Assembly (NCBI GenBank): GCA_963704535.1
Contig: OY969916.1
Coordinates: 3,348,001-3,412,000 of the forward strand
DNA from: G963704535 sp963704535
GTDB taxonomy: Bacteria; Chloroflexota; Chloroflexia; Chloroflexales; Roseiflexaceae
DNA length: 64,000 nucleotides
Direction of reading: 5' to 3'
The notes below the pieces were generated by a model, which saw only the letters and a program-made list of their open reading frames with translations, did not search any database and was not told the origin of the DNA. Both the position numbers and the translations under genes were made by a program. How positions within the stretch are numbered: position 1 is the stretch's first letter; the number at the start of each line of letters is the position of its first letter. Shown here in pieces: positions 56,944-64,000 of this stretch.

Positions 56944-57100
56944 CGCCGGCCGCAGTGGCCGAGGGGACGTCGGAGGTGAAAGCCGAGCCAGCGGTGGCGT
57001 TGGAGGACGCGGCGGCCGCAAAAAGACGGCTGTTGCACCGACGGCGTAGGTCGCTTCACCGTGAAGCGCAAGCTGACGTATCCTCCAGGAGTATCAGCCA

Positions 57101-58270
57101 ATGCAGCATACCGATATCCTGATCATCGGCGGTGGCGTTATCGGCAGCGCGATCGCCTACCACCTGGCGCGCCAGGGCAGGCTGGTGCTGCTCGTCGACC
57201 GAGCGCCCATCGCGAGTGCGCCGACTGCGTCCTGGGCCAGCGCCGGCGGAGTCCGCCGCCAGGGACGCGACGGAGCTGAGGCCGCGCTCGCCAGCGAGGC
57301 GATCGCGCGCTGGCCAGGTCTGGAGCAGGAACTGGAGGCAGATCTGCACTACCGCCAGGGCGGCAACCTGCTGCTGGCGGAGAACGATGCTGACGCCGAG
57401 CGGCTGCTTGCCTTTGTTCGAGAGCAGCACGCACTGGGCTTTGCCGACGTGCGGCTCCTCGACCAAAAGGAAGTGCGCGCGCTCATCCCAAGCGTGGGCA
57501 AGCAGGTCTTGGCCGGCAGTTACAGCGTGGCCGACGGCCAAGCCGACCCGTTGCGAACAACGCGCGCCTTCGCGGCTGCGGCCCAACGTCACGGCGCCGT
57601 CTACTGGACTGAGACGGAATGCACGGCGCTGCTGGCGCGGGACAAGCGCGTGAAAGGCGCACGAACCGTACGCGGCGAGGTGGTTGCGGAGACGGTGGTG
57701 CTGGCGGCCGGCGCCTGGAGCGACGAATTGGCCGCCACGGTCGCCGCGCGGCTGCCAATTCGCACCCGCGCCTATCAAATGCTGCGCTCGACACCGGCGC
57801 CGCAGGGCTTGTTGATGCCTGTCGTCAGCGCGCTTGGCCGCGCCCTGTCCCTGAAACAGCTCTCTGACGGAGCCTTTCTGCTTGGTGGCGGCTGGCCTGG
57901 TGATCCAACCCCCGATCGAACGGGCTTCACGTTGCGCCAGGACAGTGTTGTGGGCAACTGGGCTGCTGCCTGCGCGATTCTGCCCGCCGTGGGAGAGCAG
58001 CAGTTGGCCCAATCCTGGTGCGGGCTTGAGGCCGAGAGCATCGACGGCATTCCATTCGTCGGGCCACTGCCTAGTCTGGAGGGCCTGACACTTGCGCTCG
58101 GTTTCTCCGGCCACGGCTTCGCTCTCGCACCCGCCATCGGCCGCGCGGTGGCCGAGCAGCTTGGTGGCCGAGCGGTGCCGGCCTTGGAGGGCCTGAGTCC
58201 CCAAAGAATCGCGCACTTTGACCAGCGACACCTCGAGAGGTTCATCGGGGCAGCCAACGGCGACAGCTAA
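57101..58270 (+). CDS. FAD-dependent oxidoreductase (D-amino-acid/sarcosine oxidase family)
   Basis: This 389-residue flavoprotein has the dinucleotide-binding motif ILIIGGGVIGSAIAYHLARQG, the DAO-family stretch TASWASAGGVRRQGRD, the mid-protein VVLAAGAWSDELA and the C-terminal FSGHGFALAPAIGRAVAEQL. Relatives oxidise N-methyl amino acids, glycine or hydroxyproline. The substrate is not clear from context. It follows the degraded stubs and stands alone on the plus strand before the convergent lyase/dehydratase genes. Confidence 0.86.
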   Translation: MQHTDILIIGGGVIGSAIAYHLARQGRLVLLVDRAPIASAPTASWASAGGVRRQGRDGAEAALASEAIARWPGLEQELEADLHYRQGGNLLLAENDADAERLLAFVREQHALGFADVRLLDQKEVRALIPSVGKQVLAGSYSVADGQADPLRTTRAFAAAAQRHGAVYWTETECTALLARDKRVKGARTVRGEVVAETVVLAAGAWSDELAATVAARLPIRTRAYQMLRSTPAPQGLLMPVVSALGRALSLKQLSDGAFLLGGGWPGDPTPDRTGFTLRQDSVVGNWAAACAILPAVGEQQLAQSWCGLEAESIDGIPFVGPLPSLEGLTLALGFSGHGFALAPAIGRAVAEQLGGRAVPALEGLSPQRIAHFDQRHLERFIGAANGDS

Positions 58271-58557
58271 TTCATGGGCGACTGGCACTGTTTGGAGAAA
58301 TACAGTGATGCGAACGGAGACGAGCGCGGCGCCAGTGGTGAGCGGTCGGCTCACCTGCCCTAGCCCATGGAGGAGTCATACGCTCCGCACCACACCGCTG
58401 TGCCGCGCCCATGCCGGCGTGGAACACGCGGCCCTCAAACTGCGTCCAGGTACAGCCTCAACGTCGGACCCCTGTCCACCTTCCCCAAGCAGACCGCCGT
58501 CACCACAGCGACCAGGCACGAACACGATCGAGGACCAGGCTGCCGATGTTGCGGACT
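58271..58557. other. Non-coding remnant region
   Basis: About 290 bases follow the FAD oxidoreductase. I see no supported gene, hairpin or promoter. The neighbouring hydantoinase stub suggests it is deletion debris. Confidence 0.4.
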
Positions 58558-58752
58558 TTACATCGCGTAGCGGATCGCCGCAAGATCGAGGTTGGGATAG
58601 GCGGCGAGGAGGCCGTGCAGCGCGTTGCGGATGCCGCTACTGACGTCCGGGGTCGTAGGTGATTTGCAACGCGCCACTCTCCTGGCGCGCTCATCGAGCA
58701 CTACGGCGTCGGTGTTGGTTCCGCCGACATCGATGCCAAGCCGGAGCTTCAT
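58558..58752 (-). pseudogene. N-terminal stub of hydantoinase/oxoprolinase gene
   Basis: The minus strand encodes LRLGIDVGGTNTDAVVLDE and TPDVSSGIRNALHGLLAAY, the N-terminal ATP-binding fold of hydantoinase A/oxoprolinase (normally several hundred residues). A stop codon follows at codon 65 and no further match is visible beyond it, so this is a truncated gene. The start at 58752 lies 31 bases after the CitE-like stop, so it was once part of that operon. Confidence 0.72.
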
Positions 58753-58783
58753 GCCCGATCCTCTTGTGTAGCATAGCGCCTGC

Positions 58784-59608
58784 TCACCTCTGCACCTTGT
58801 CGCTCTTCTCACGGCCAGAGCGGGCCACAATCGCCTTCGCCCGCTCGATCACGGGGCGGTCGATCATCTCGCCCGCCAGCCGAAACGCCCCCAATATGGC
58901 TCCTTCGGCGGCTTTGAGTACCCGCTCGGCCCAAGCGATCTCGGCTTCTGTCGGCAGAAACCCCCGGTTCACCATCTCGATTTGCCCAGGGTGGATGCAG
59001 AGCTTTCCACCGAAGCCGAGGCGGCGCGCTCGGTCTACGTCGGCAGCCAGACGCTCGACGTCGTTGAGCGCAGTGGTCACTCCGTCGAGCGGCGGGAGTA
59101 GCCCGGCGATACGCGAAGCTAGGATCACGCGCGAGCGGGCGTAGAGCAGTTCTTGGTCCTCGCCCTGGATTCCGGCATCCAGCTGCAAATCGATCGACCC
59201 GAAGGCCAAGCGCTCGACTTGCGGTGCTTCAGCGACCTCGCGAGCATTCCAGATGCCGAGCGCCGTTTCCAGAATTGGCAGCACGCTCGCGCCATCAGGG
59301 ATTTGCGCGGCGATCGTGGCGATCTGCTGCGGGTCTTCGGCCTTCGGCAGAACAATCCCGGCCAGCCCTGGCCTCGCGACCGCCGCAAGGTCGTCCTGAA
59401 ACCACTCGGTCGTCGTCCCGTTGATGCGTACATAGACGGGGCACTCAAGTGTGAGCCAGGCTGCGGTTGCGGCGCGCGCTGCGGCTTTGCTGTCGTCTGA
59501 AACCGCATCTTCAAGGTCGATGATCACTGCGTCCGCGCCAGCGGTGTGAGCCTTCGCAAAGCGGTCGGGTCGATCACCTGGGACGAAGAGGTACGAACGG
59601 CCAGCCAT
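58784..59608 (-). CDS. CitE-like CoA lyase (HpcH/HpaI family)
   Basis: This 274-residue TIM-barrel enzyme has the family motifs RSYLFVPGDRPDRF, IIDLEDAVSDDSKA with the metal-binding acids, YVRINGT, VLPKAEDP and KLCIHPGQIEMVN. CitE-like enzymes cleave or hydrolyse beta-hydroxyacyl-CoAs such as malyl-, citramalyl- or beta-methylmalyl-CoA. The nearby MaoC dehydratase and acyl-CoA dehydrogenase point to a short catabolic route for a branched or unsaturated dicarboxyl-CoA. The substrate is inferred, not shown. Confidence 0.85.
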   Translation of the reverse strand: MAGRSYLFVPGDRPDRFAKAHTAGADAVIIDLEDAVSDDSKAAARAATAAWLTLECPVYVRINGTTTEWFQDDLAAVARPGLAGIVLPKAEDPQQIATIAAQIPDGASVLPILETALGIWNAREVAEAPQVERLAFGSIDLQLDAGIQGEDQELLYARSRVILASRIAGLLPPLDGVTTALNDVERLAADVDRARRLGFGGKLCIHPGQIEMVNRGFLPTEAEIAWAERVLKAAEGAILGAFRLAGEMIDRPVIERAKAIVARSGREKSDKVQR

Positions 59609-59728
59609 GTTACGCCTCCAGGAGTAGGTCGCGCATCCTCGGCTCCCGATCGAGTCTCCAGGCGCGACTGATGATCCAGCGCGTCTCCTCAGTTGTCCCG
59701 CTGGTTCTCGTGTATCTCATCGGAACGC

Positions 59729-60235
59729 TCATGATGGCTCTCCTGGTGCGAGGCGCACGATCTGGGGAGCCTGCCCGCGCTTATAAACCATGATCGTCCG
59801 CTTGAAGGTGATCACGACCGTGCCGTCCTGATTGTACCCGAGCGTTCGCACGGTCACGATTCCGACGTTCGGGCGTGACTTCGACTCGCGCTTCTCGAGG
59901 ACCTCCGACTGCGAGTAGATTGTGTCGCCCTCGAAGACTGGGTTGGGGAGACGAATCTCGTCCCAGCCCAGGTTTGCCATCACATGCTGCGAGATATCGG
60001 TGACGCTCTGTCCGGTCACCAGTGCGAGTGTGAAGGTCGAGTCGAGGAGCGGCCTCCCGAACTCGGTCTGTGCGGCGTAGTGGTGATCGAAGTGGATCGG
60101 AGCGGTGTTCTGGGTGAGCAGTGTGAACCAGATGTTGTCGGTTGTCGTCACTGTGCGACCGAGCGGGTGCTGGTAGACGTCACCAACCTCGAAGTCCTCG
60201 TAGAAGCGACCGCGCCAGCCTTCTTTGACTCCCAT
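59729..60235 (-). CDS. MaoC-like enoyl-CoA hydratase/dehydratase
   Basis: This 168-residue hot-dog-fold enzyme has the hydratase-2 pattern YEDFEVGDVYQHPLGRTVT, then TQNTAPIHFDHHYA with the Asn-x-x-x-x-His catalytic region, and the PVFEGDTIYSQSEV strand. Close relatives hydrate mesaconyl-CoA or dehydrate beta-methylmalyl-CoA. It is upstream of the CitE-like gene on the same strand with a 120-base gap, and divergent from the acyl-CoA dehydrogenase. Together these suggest a linked hydratase-lyase step. Confidence 0.85.
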   Translation of the reverse strand: MGVKEGWRGRFYEDFEVGDVYQHPLGRTVTTTDNIWFTLLTQNTAPIHFDHHYAAQTEFGRPLLDSTFTLALVTGQSVTDISQHVMANLGWDEIRLPNPVFEGDTIYSQSEVLEKRESKSRPNVGIVTVRTLGYNQDGTVVITFKRTIMVYKRGQAPQIVRLAPGEPS

Positions 60236-60397
60236 TCATGCCCTCCTTTCGCGTGATTCAGCCGGGCAACGTTTTCAGGGAACACGTTCCGCTCTGCCCC
60301 GGCTGCTTCTCAGAAAGAGTAGTATACTGCTTTGCAAAACTCAGGTACACCACTTGCTCGCCCTTGTTCGACCTGACCATACGAGGAGGTGCTACGC

Positions 60398-61555
60398 GTG
60401 GCCAGCACCGAAGCATACCCGGAACTTCGCACCGCTATCCGCGAGCTCTGCCGAAGCTTCCCCGATAGCTACTGGCGCGAGCTGGATCAGCGGCGTGCCT
60501 ACCCGGAGGAGTTCGTCCAGGCGATAACCAAGGCAGGCTATCTGGGCGCCCTGATCCCAAAAGAGTACGGCGGGATGGAGCTGAGCCTGACCGAAGCCAC
60601 GATCATTCTCGAAGAGGTCAATCGTTCCGGCGGCAATGCTCAACCCTACCATGCCCAGGTCTATACCATGGGCACGCTGCTGCGTCACGGCTCGGAGGCG
60701 CAAAAGCGCGCGTACCTGCCCAAGATCGCAGCGGGTGAGCTGCGGCTACAGGCCTTCGGCATCACTGAGCCCGAGGCCGGGAGCGACACCACCAGGCTTG
60801 GCACGATGGCGGTGCGGCAAGACGACCACTACGTTGTGAACGGTCGCAAGATGTTTATCTCGCGCGTGCAGCACTCTGACCTCATGATCCTGCTTGCACG
60901 GACAACGCCGCTGGAGTTGGTGAAGCGGAAATCGGAGGGTCTGTCGGTCTTCCTGGTGGAGCTGCGTGAGGTGATCGGCAAGGGACTGAGTGTGCAGCCA
61001 CGCCCGATGATGATCAACAACGAGACCAACGAGCTGGTCTTCGAGAACATGAAGATCCCGGCCGGTAATCTGATTGGAGCGGAGGGTCAGGGGTTGCGTT
61101 ACATCCTTGACGGTATGAACGCCGAGCGCATCCTGATCGCCTCGGAGTGCATTGGCGACGGGCGCTGGTTCGTCGACCGCGCCGTCCGGCGTGCCAGAGA
61201 ACGAGTCGTCTTCGGTCGGCCGATCGGCCAGAACCAGGGTATTCAGTTCCCGATCGCTCAGGCACACATCCACGTCGAGGCCGCCGACCTGATGCGCTTC
61301 CACGCCGCCGAGCTATTTGATCGCGGTGAGCGCTGTGGCGCCGAGGCGAATATGGCCCTGCATCTGGCAGCGACAGCTTCATGGGAAGCGGCCAACGTTG
61401 CGATGCAGACCTACGGCGGCTACAGCTTCGACGTGGAGTACGACATCGAGCGCAAGTTCCGTGAGACGCGGCTTTTCCAGATCGCGCCGATCTCAACGAA
61501 CTTGATCCTTTCGTATATCGGTGAGCATGTGCTTGGCCTGCCGAGGTCGTTCTGA
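60398..61555 (+). CDS. Acyl-CoA dehydrogenase, variant without C-terminal catalytic Glu
   Basis: This 385-residue flavoprotein has GITEPEAGSDTTRLG, KMFISRVQ and YGGYSFDVEYDIERKFRETRL. At the short-chain catalytic position it reads IAPISTNLILSYIGEHVLGL, with no GTSE motif. A glutamate in GMNAERILIASE aligns with the base used by isovaleryl- and long-chain enzymes, so activity may be retained by that route. GTG at 60398 lies nine bases after GAGGAG; GTG 60389 is the alternative. It is divergent from the MaoC-like gene and probably part of the same pathway. Confidence 0.87.
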   Translation: MASTEAYPELRTAIRELCRSFPDSYWRELDQRRAYPEEFVQAITKAGYLGALIPKEYGGMELSLTEATIILEEVNRSGGNAQPYHAQVYTMGTLLRHGSEAQKRAYLPKIAAGELRLQAFGITEPEAGSDTTRLGTMAVRQDDHYVVNGRKMFISRVQHSDLMILLARTTPLELVKRKSEGLSVFLVELREVIGKGLSVQPRPMMINNETNELVFENMKIPAGNLIGAEGQGLRYILDGMNAERILIASECIGDGRWFVDRAVRRARERVVFGRPIGQNQGIQFPIAQAHIHVEAADLMRFHAAELFDRGERCGAEANMALHLAATASWEAANVAMQTYGGYSFDVEYDIERKFRETRLFQIAPISTNLILSYIGEHVLGLPRSF

Positions 61556-61608
61556 TACACATGGCCTCACGAAAGATCTTACTATGGAGCTAGCTCCAGC
61601 CAGGCTGG

Positions 61609-61803
61609 TCAGGAGGATGCGGATTGGCGCTGCTGATCGGCTGCCCATACCAATCGCAGATGCGGTGCGCGCGCCGTGTGACAGTGTGCGACATATGCAG
61701 CCACCGCAGTCGGATAATCGGCAGCCAAGCCGTCCAGAATCTGATGCAGGATCTGGAGGGTGAGCGCCTCCTGACCGACGCGGGGGATGTAGACGTAGGC
61801 ATT
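61609..61803 (-). other. Possible gene fragment, unrecognised
   Basis: The minus strand encodes protein-like sequence (NAYVYIPRVGQEALTLQILH ... AVAAYVAHCHTARAPHLRLV) ending in TAG or TGA near 61609. It has no good start and I do not recognise a family. It lies between the dehydrogenase and the truncated DinB gene in the decayed zone. Confidence 0.22.
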
Positions 61804-61838
61804 GCGCTGCTTGCAGGGCAGACGCAGGAGGAGCGCCC

Positions 61839-62129
61839 ATGGATCTGCTTGATCGACTGCTGGGCCACGATCGCTGGACAACTGCACAGCTGCTGGAGCG
61901 CTGCCGCGAGCTGCGCGCGGCGCAATGGACACAGCCATTTGACCTGGGCCATCAGACGCTGGCGGCGACCTTCCAGCATATGATCGGCAATGTGCGCGTC
62001 TGGACGGATCTGATGGCGGAGCGTCCCGTACGACAGTCCTCAGACGAAGCGCTGCTCAAGGCGAACGACCTGATCGCAGCCTGGCAGAGCGGCGACAAGA
62101 CTATGTCAGCACGGTTGCTGGTTTGCTAG
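61839..62129 (+). pseudogene. Truncated DinB-like protein
   Basis: The 96-residue frame opens with MDLLDRLLGHDRWTTAQLLE and HQTLAATFQHMIGNVRVWTD, the first two helices and first His of a DinB-like bundle, usually about 165 residues. After about 85 residues similarity ends and a stop follows, so the second half with the other metal ligands is missing. It probably is not functional. Confidence 0.6.
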
Positions 62130-62189
62130 GCCAAGCGGCTATCTCTTCCTGAAGTGTTTTAGCCACCTCCAACAGAAAGAGAACACCAC

Positions 62190-62765
62190 ATGAGTGCCGT
62201 CGACAAAGCACTTCAAACCCAGCTCACCAACATTCAGACCAAGACAGGCAAGACCCTGGATGAGCTGCGCGCGGTTCTCCAGCAGAGCGGTCTCGCAAAG
62301 CATAGTGAGATCCGCGCCATGTTCCAACGCGATCTCGGCCTTGGGTATGGCGATGCCAATATGCTCGCCCAGGTCTTGCGCGACGCCGCTCCTGAACGGG
62401 CAAGCGCTGCCCAAGCAGCGACGCCTGATGACGTGGTGAACACTCTCTATGCTGGTGCAAAGGCAGGTTTGCGCTCCATCCATGACCGGCTGATGGCGGA
62501 AATTGAGCAGCTTGGCGCCTTTGAGATTGCACCCAAGAAAGGCTATCTCAGCCTGCGCCGTAACAAGCAATTTGCCATGATTGGCCCAGCCACGAACACA
62601 CGTGTCGAGGTAGGTCTAAATATGAAGGGCGTGGATGCGACCGCGCGGCTGGCTGAGATGCCCGGTGGCAGTATGTGCAACTACAAAGTGAAAGTGACTG
62701 ACGTCGCGGAGGTCGATGCCGAGCTGATTGCGTGGATCAAGCGCGCCTACGAGAGCGCAGGGTAG
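62190..62765 (+). CDS. DUF4287-DUF5655 protein
   Basis: This 191-residue protein has an N-terminal DUF4287 helical segment (about 5-70: LTNIQTKTGKTLDELRAVLQ, HSEIRAMFQRDLGLGYGDAN) and a C-terminal DUF5655 domain (about 80-190: IHDRLMAEIEQLGAFEIAPK, KGYLSLRRNKQFAMIGPATN). Neither domain has a proven biochemical role; related two-domain proteins are predicted to bind small molecules or DNA. It is followed after 14 bases by a diverged paralogue on the same strand. Confidence 0.82.
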   Translation: MSAVDKALQTQLTNIQTKTGKTLDELRAVLQQSGLAKHSEIRAMFQRDLGLGYGDANMLAQVLRDAAPERASAAQAATPDDVVNTLYAGAKAGLRSIHDRLMAEIEQLGAFEIAPKKGYLSLRRNKQFAMIGPATNTRVEVGLNMKGVDATARLAEMPGGSMCNYKVKVTDVAEVDAELIAWIKRAYESAG

Positions 62766-62779
62766 AGACGGAGATTGCA

Positions 62780-63346
62780 ATGGCACAAACGCGTGACTGG
62801 AAAGGCATGAAGGAGATGTCGGCCCGCCTGCTTAACGAGCGTACGGGTCAGGATCTGGACTCCTGGAATCAGCGCATCAAAACGGAGGGCTTCACGGACG
62901 AGCAGGCACTGCGCGCCTGGCTGACTGACCAGAACGTGACCGGCTATGCCCAATCGCTGCTCGTGATGGAGCGCTTCGGCTATCCCGCCTTTTTCCTCGC
63001 GTCTGCTGATGAGCTGATAGAAGGACAGTATGCCGACCGCCCGCACCTCCGACCAATCTTCGATGCCATTATTGACGCCGCTGCCGGTCTGGGTGAGGTA
63101 GTTGTCCAGACCCGCAAGACCTATATCTCGCTCGTGACGCCACGCCGGACGTTCGCACGAATACAGCCGACGACCAAGCAGCGCGTGGATCTCGGCCTAC
63201 GCCTGGAAGGGCAGCAGTCCGGCGAACGCCTGCTTCCCTGCAAAATCCACGAGACCATGCCGCTCCAGATCAGCTTCACGTCCCTGGAGGAGGTCGATGC
63301 GGAGGTGCTTGGCTGGCTCCAGCAAGCCTACGAGCAGAATTGCTGA
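62780..63346 (+). CDS. DUF5655 paralogue of preceding gene
   Basis: This 188-residue protein repeats the plan of its neighbour: an N-terminal helical region (MKEMSARLLNERTGQDLDSW, GYAQSLLVMERFGYPAFF) and a DUF5655-like C-terminal domain (GLGEVVVQTRKTYISLVTPR, FARIQPTTKQRVDLGLRLEG). The matching stretches YxSLxxxxxxFAxIxPxTxxRVxxGL are shared with the gene before it. The pair is probably one transcript arising from an old duplication. Confidence 0.82.
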   Translation: MAQTRDWKGMKEMSARLLNERTGQDLDSWNQRIKTEGFTDEQALRAWLTDQNVTGYAQSLLVMERFGYPAFFLASADELIEGQYADRPHLRPIFDAIIDAAAGLGEVVVQTRKTYISLVTPRRTFARIQPTTKQRVDLGLRLEGQQSGERLLPCKIHETMPLQISFTSLEEVDAEVLGWLQQAYEQNC

Positions 63347-63399
63347 CACAGCGATACGTTTCTTGGGGTGACAATCAGTCTGCTCAGCCAGCTCGCATC

Positions 63400-63543
63400 A
63401 AGGGCGACCTGGTTGAACGGGCGTTGTGCGCGGGTGCGATCGGCTACCTGCTCAAGAACGTCACCGCCTTAGAGCTGGCGCAGGCCATCCGCGCGGCCCA
63501 CGCCGGGCGCAGCATGCTCGCGCACAAGGCCACCGCCGCGCTG
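63400..63543 (+). pseudogene. Fragment of NarL-type response regulator receiver
   Basis: Only the last part of a receiver is left: LVERALCAGAIGYLLKNVTA, ELAQAIRAAHAGRSMLAHKA. This includes the Lys-containing loop and helix 5 but not the phospho-Asp site or the LuxR-type DNA-binding domain. It overlaps the end of no intact gene and has no start or ribosome site of its own. Confidence 0.6.
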
Positions 63544-63597
63544 TGGCGGGTGTACACATGGGCGGCACGTCTTTGCTGCCCCTGGGGTGCCTGCCTG

Positions 63598-64000
63598 TCA
63601 ACTGAGCGTGTCTCTACCCGAGCGTCGCCAGGCGCCCGCTCCAGGTCGCTCGCTGCTGTCCAGCGCGCTCTGGATATCGCTATAGGTGCGCACCCCGCGC
63701 AAGTCGAGTCCGAGGCCGACGATCGTCTGGGCCACCTCAGGACGAATGCCGACCAACTGCACCTCAGTGCCCAGCAGCCGCGCCATCTGCACGACCTCGA
63801 TCAGCCCCAGGGCGACCTGCGTATCCACGATCGGCACACCGGTGATGTCGAGCAGCAGCCGTCGGGCTGATACACGCTGGATCGCCGCCAATGCGCGCTC
63901 CTGAATGTCGTGCAAGCGGGTGCTATCCAGGGCGCCGATCAGCGGCATCGCCAGCGTATCGTGCTGGAGTGGCAGGACCGGCACGCTCAGCTCGCGGATG
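63598..64000 (-). CDS. STAS domain protein, N-terminus beyond window
   Basis: The minus-strand frame is open through base 64000, so the N-terminal part is missing. What remains is a full STAS domain: LPLQHDTLAMPLIGALDSTR, LLLDITGVPIVDTQVALGLI and LVGIRPEVAQTIVGLGLDL, with a short tail. It closely parallels the STAS domain of the GAF-PAS-STAS sensor at 20.7-22.0 kb, so the missing part may be sensory too. Such proteins work with kinases and PP2C phosphatases in partner switching. Confidence 0.85.
   Translation of the reverse strand, partial: IRELSVPVLPLQHDTLAMPLIGALDSTRLHDIQERALAAIQRVSARRLLLDITGVPIVDTQVALGLIEVVQMARLLGTEVQLVGIRPEVAQTIVGLGLDLRGVRTYSDIQSALDSSERPGAGAWRRSGRDTLS

Noticed and set aside
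56584..56979. 131-codon plus-strand frame as an intact gene
   Set aside because: It joins pieces of two unrelated families in different frames with degraded ends, so it is read as pseudogene debris.

Overview
The window looks like a high-GC chromosomal segment from a filamentous member of the Chloroflexota, probably class Chloroflexia (Chloroflexales/Roseiflexus-Kouleothrix side). This is an inference. It rests on GC-rich codon use, TACAAT/TATAAT-type -10 boxes, an unlinked methylmalonyl-CoA mutase catalytic subunit, families common in that group (DUF3048, DUF4349, TgpA, STAS/GAF sensors, HEAT/NACHT-like proteins, large secreted subtilases), and a very dense load of interspersed palindromes and heptanucleotide tandem repeats. 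No rRNA, CRISPR array or intact transposase is visible; there is one tRNA gene.

Layout. 0-6 kb: FHA-GAF protein (cut by the window edge), tatD-tgpA operon, hybrid receiver-kinase-receiver. 6-12 kb: acyl-CoA dehydrogenase, Ala-rich repeat membrane protein, AAA-type ATPase, methylmalonyl-CoA mutase. 11.5-16.3 kb: a minus-strand pair made of a 1277-residue NTPase-like/HEAT protein and a receiver-HTH-transmembrane regulator. 16.6-20.7 kb: UvrD/RecB-like helicase and a tRNA-queuosine mannosyltransferase-like glycosyltransferase. 20.7-24.8 kb: GAF-PAS-STAS sensor, LysE exporter, DUF3048 lipoprotein, CheY-like receiver. 24.8-27.7 kb: dnaX-ybaB-recR operon. 27.9-34.1 kb: degenerate phosphotransferase-fold protein, DUF4349 lipoprotein, deoxyribosyltransferase-like protein, and an MrfA-like helicase relative with eroded ATPase motifs. 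34.8-51.3 kb: a secreted protease district (three subtilases and one HEXXH metalloprotease) with a molybdenum hydroxylase operon (coxM-coxL-coxS type) embedded in it. 51.5-54.5 kb: proline-rich lipoprotein and a TPR-SpoIIE phosphatase. 54.5-64 kb: tRNA-Lys followed by a decayed accessory zone. It holds a serine-recombinase remnant, gene stubs, an HxlR/flavin-binding pair, an FAD oxidoreductase, a CitE/MaoC/acyl-CoA dehydrogenase block, tandem DUF5655 proteins and a STAS protein cut by the edge.

Two whole-window themes stand out. First, about twenty copies of G-rich palindromic repeats with a GGGGC(A/T)GCCCC core, some with terminal inverted repeats AGACAAGGTT/AACCTTGTCT, sit between genes and at gene ends and sometimes supply stop codons. 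A second layer of heptamer tandem repeats (ATTGAGA, ATTGGAG, GTCAGTA, GCAACAC, CCGACCA, GGATGGA) lies between genes and, in-frame, inside two proteins. Second, five otherwise well-conserved genes carry one or two single-base frame changes (eight in all). That pattern fits sequence error better than independent gene death, but it needs read-level checking.
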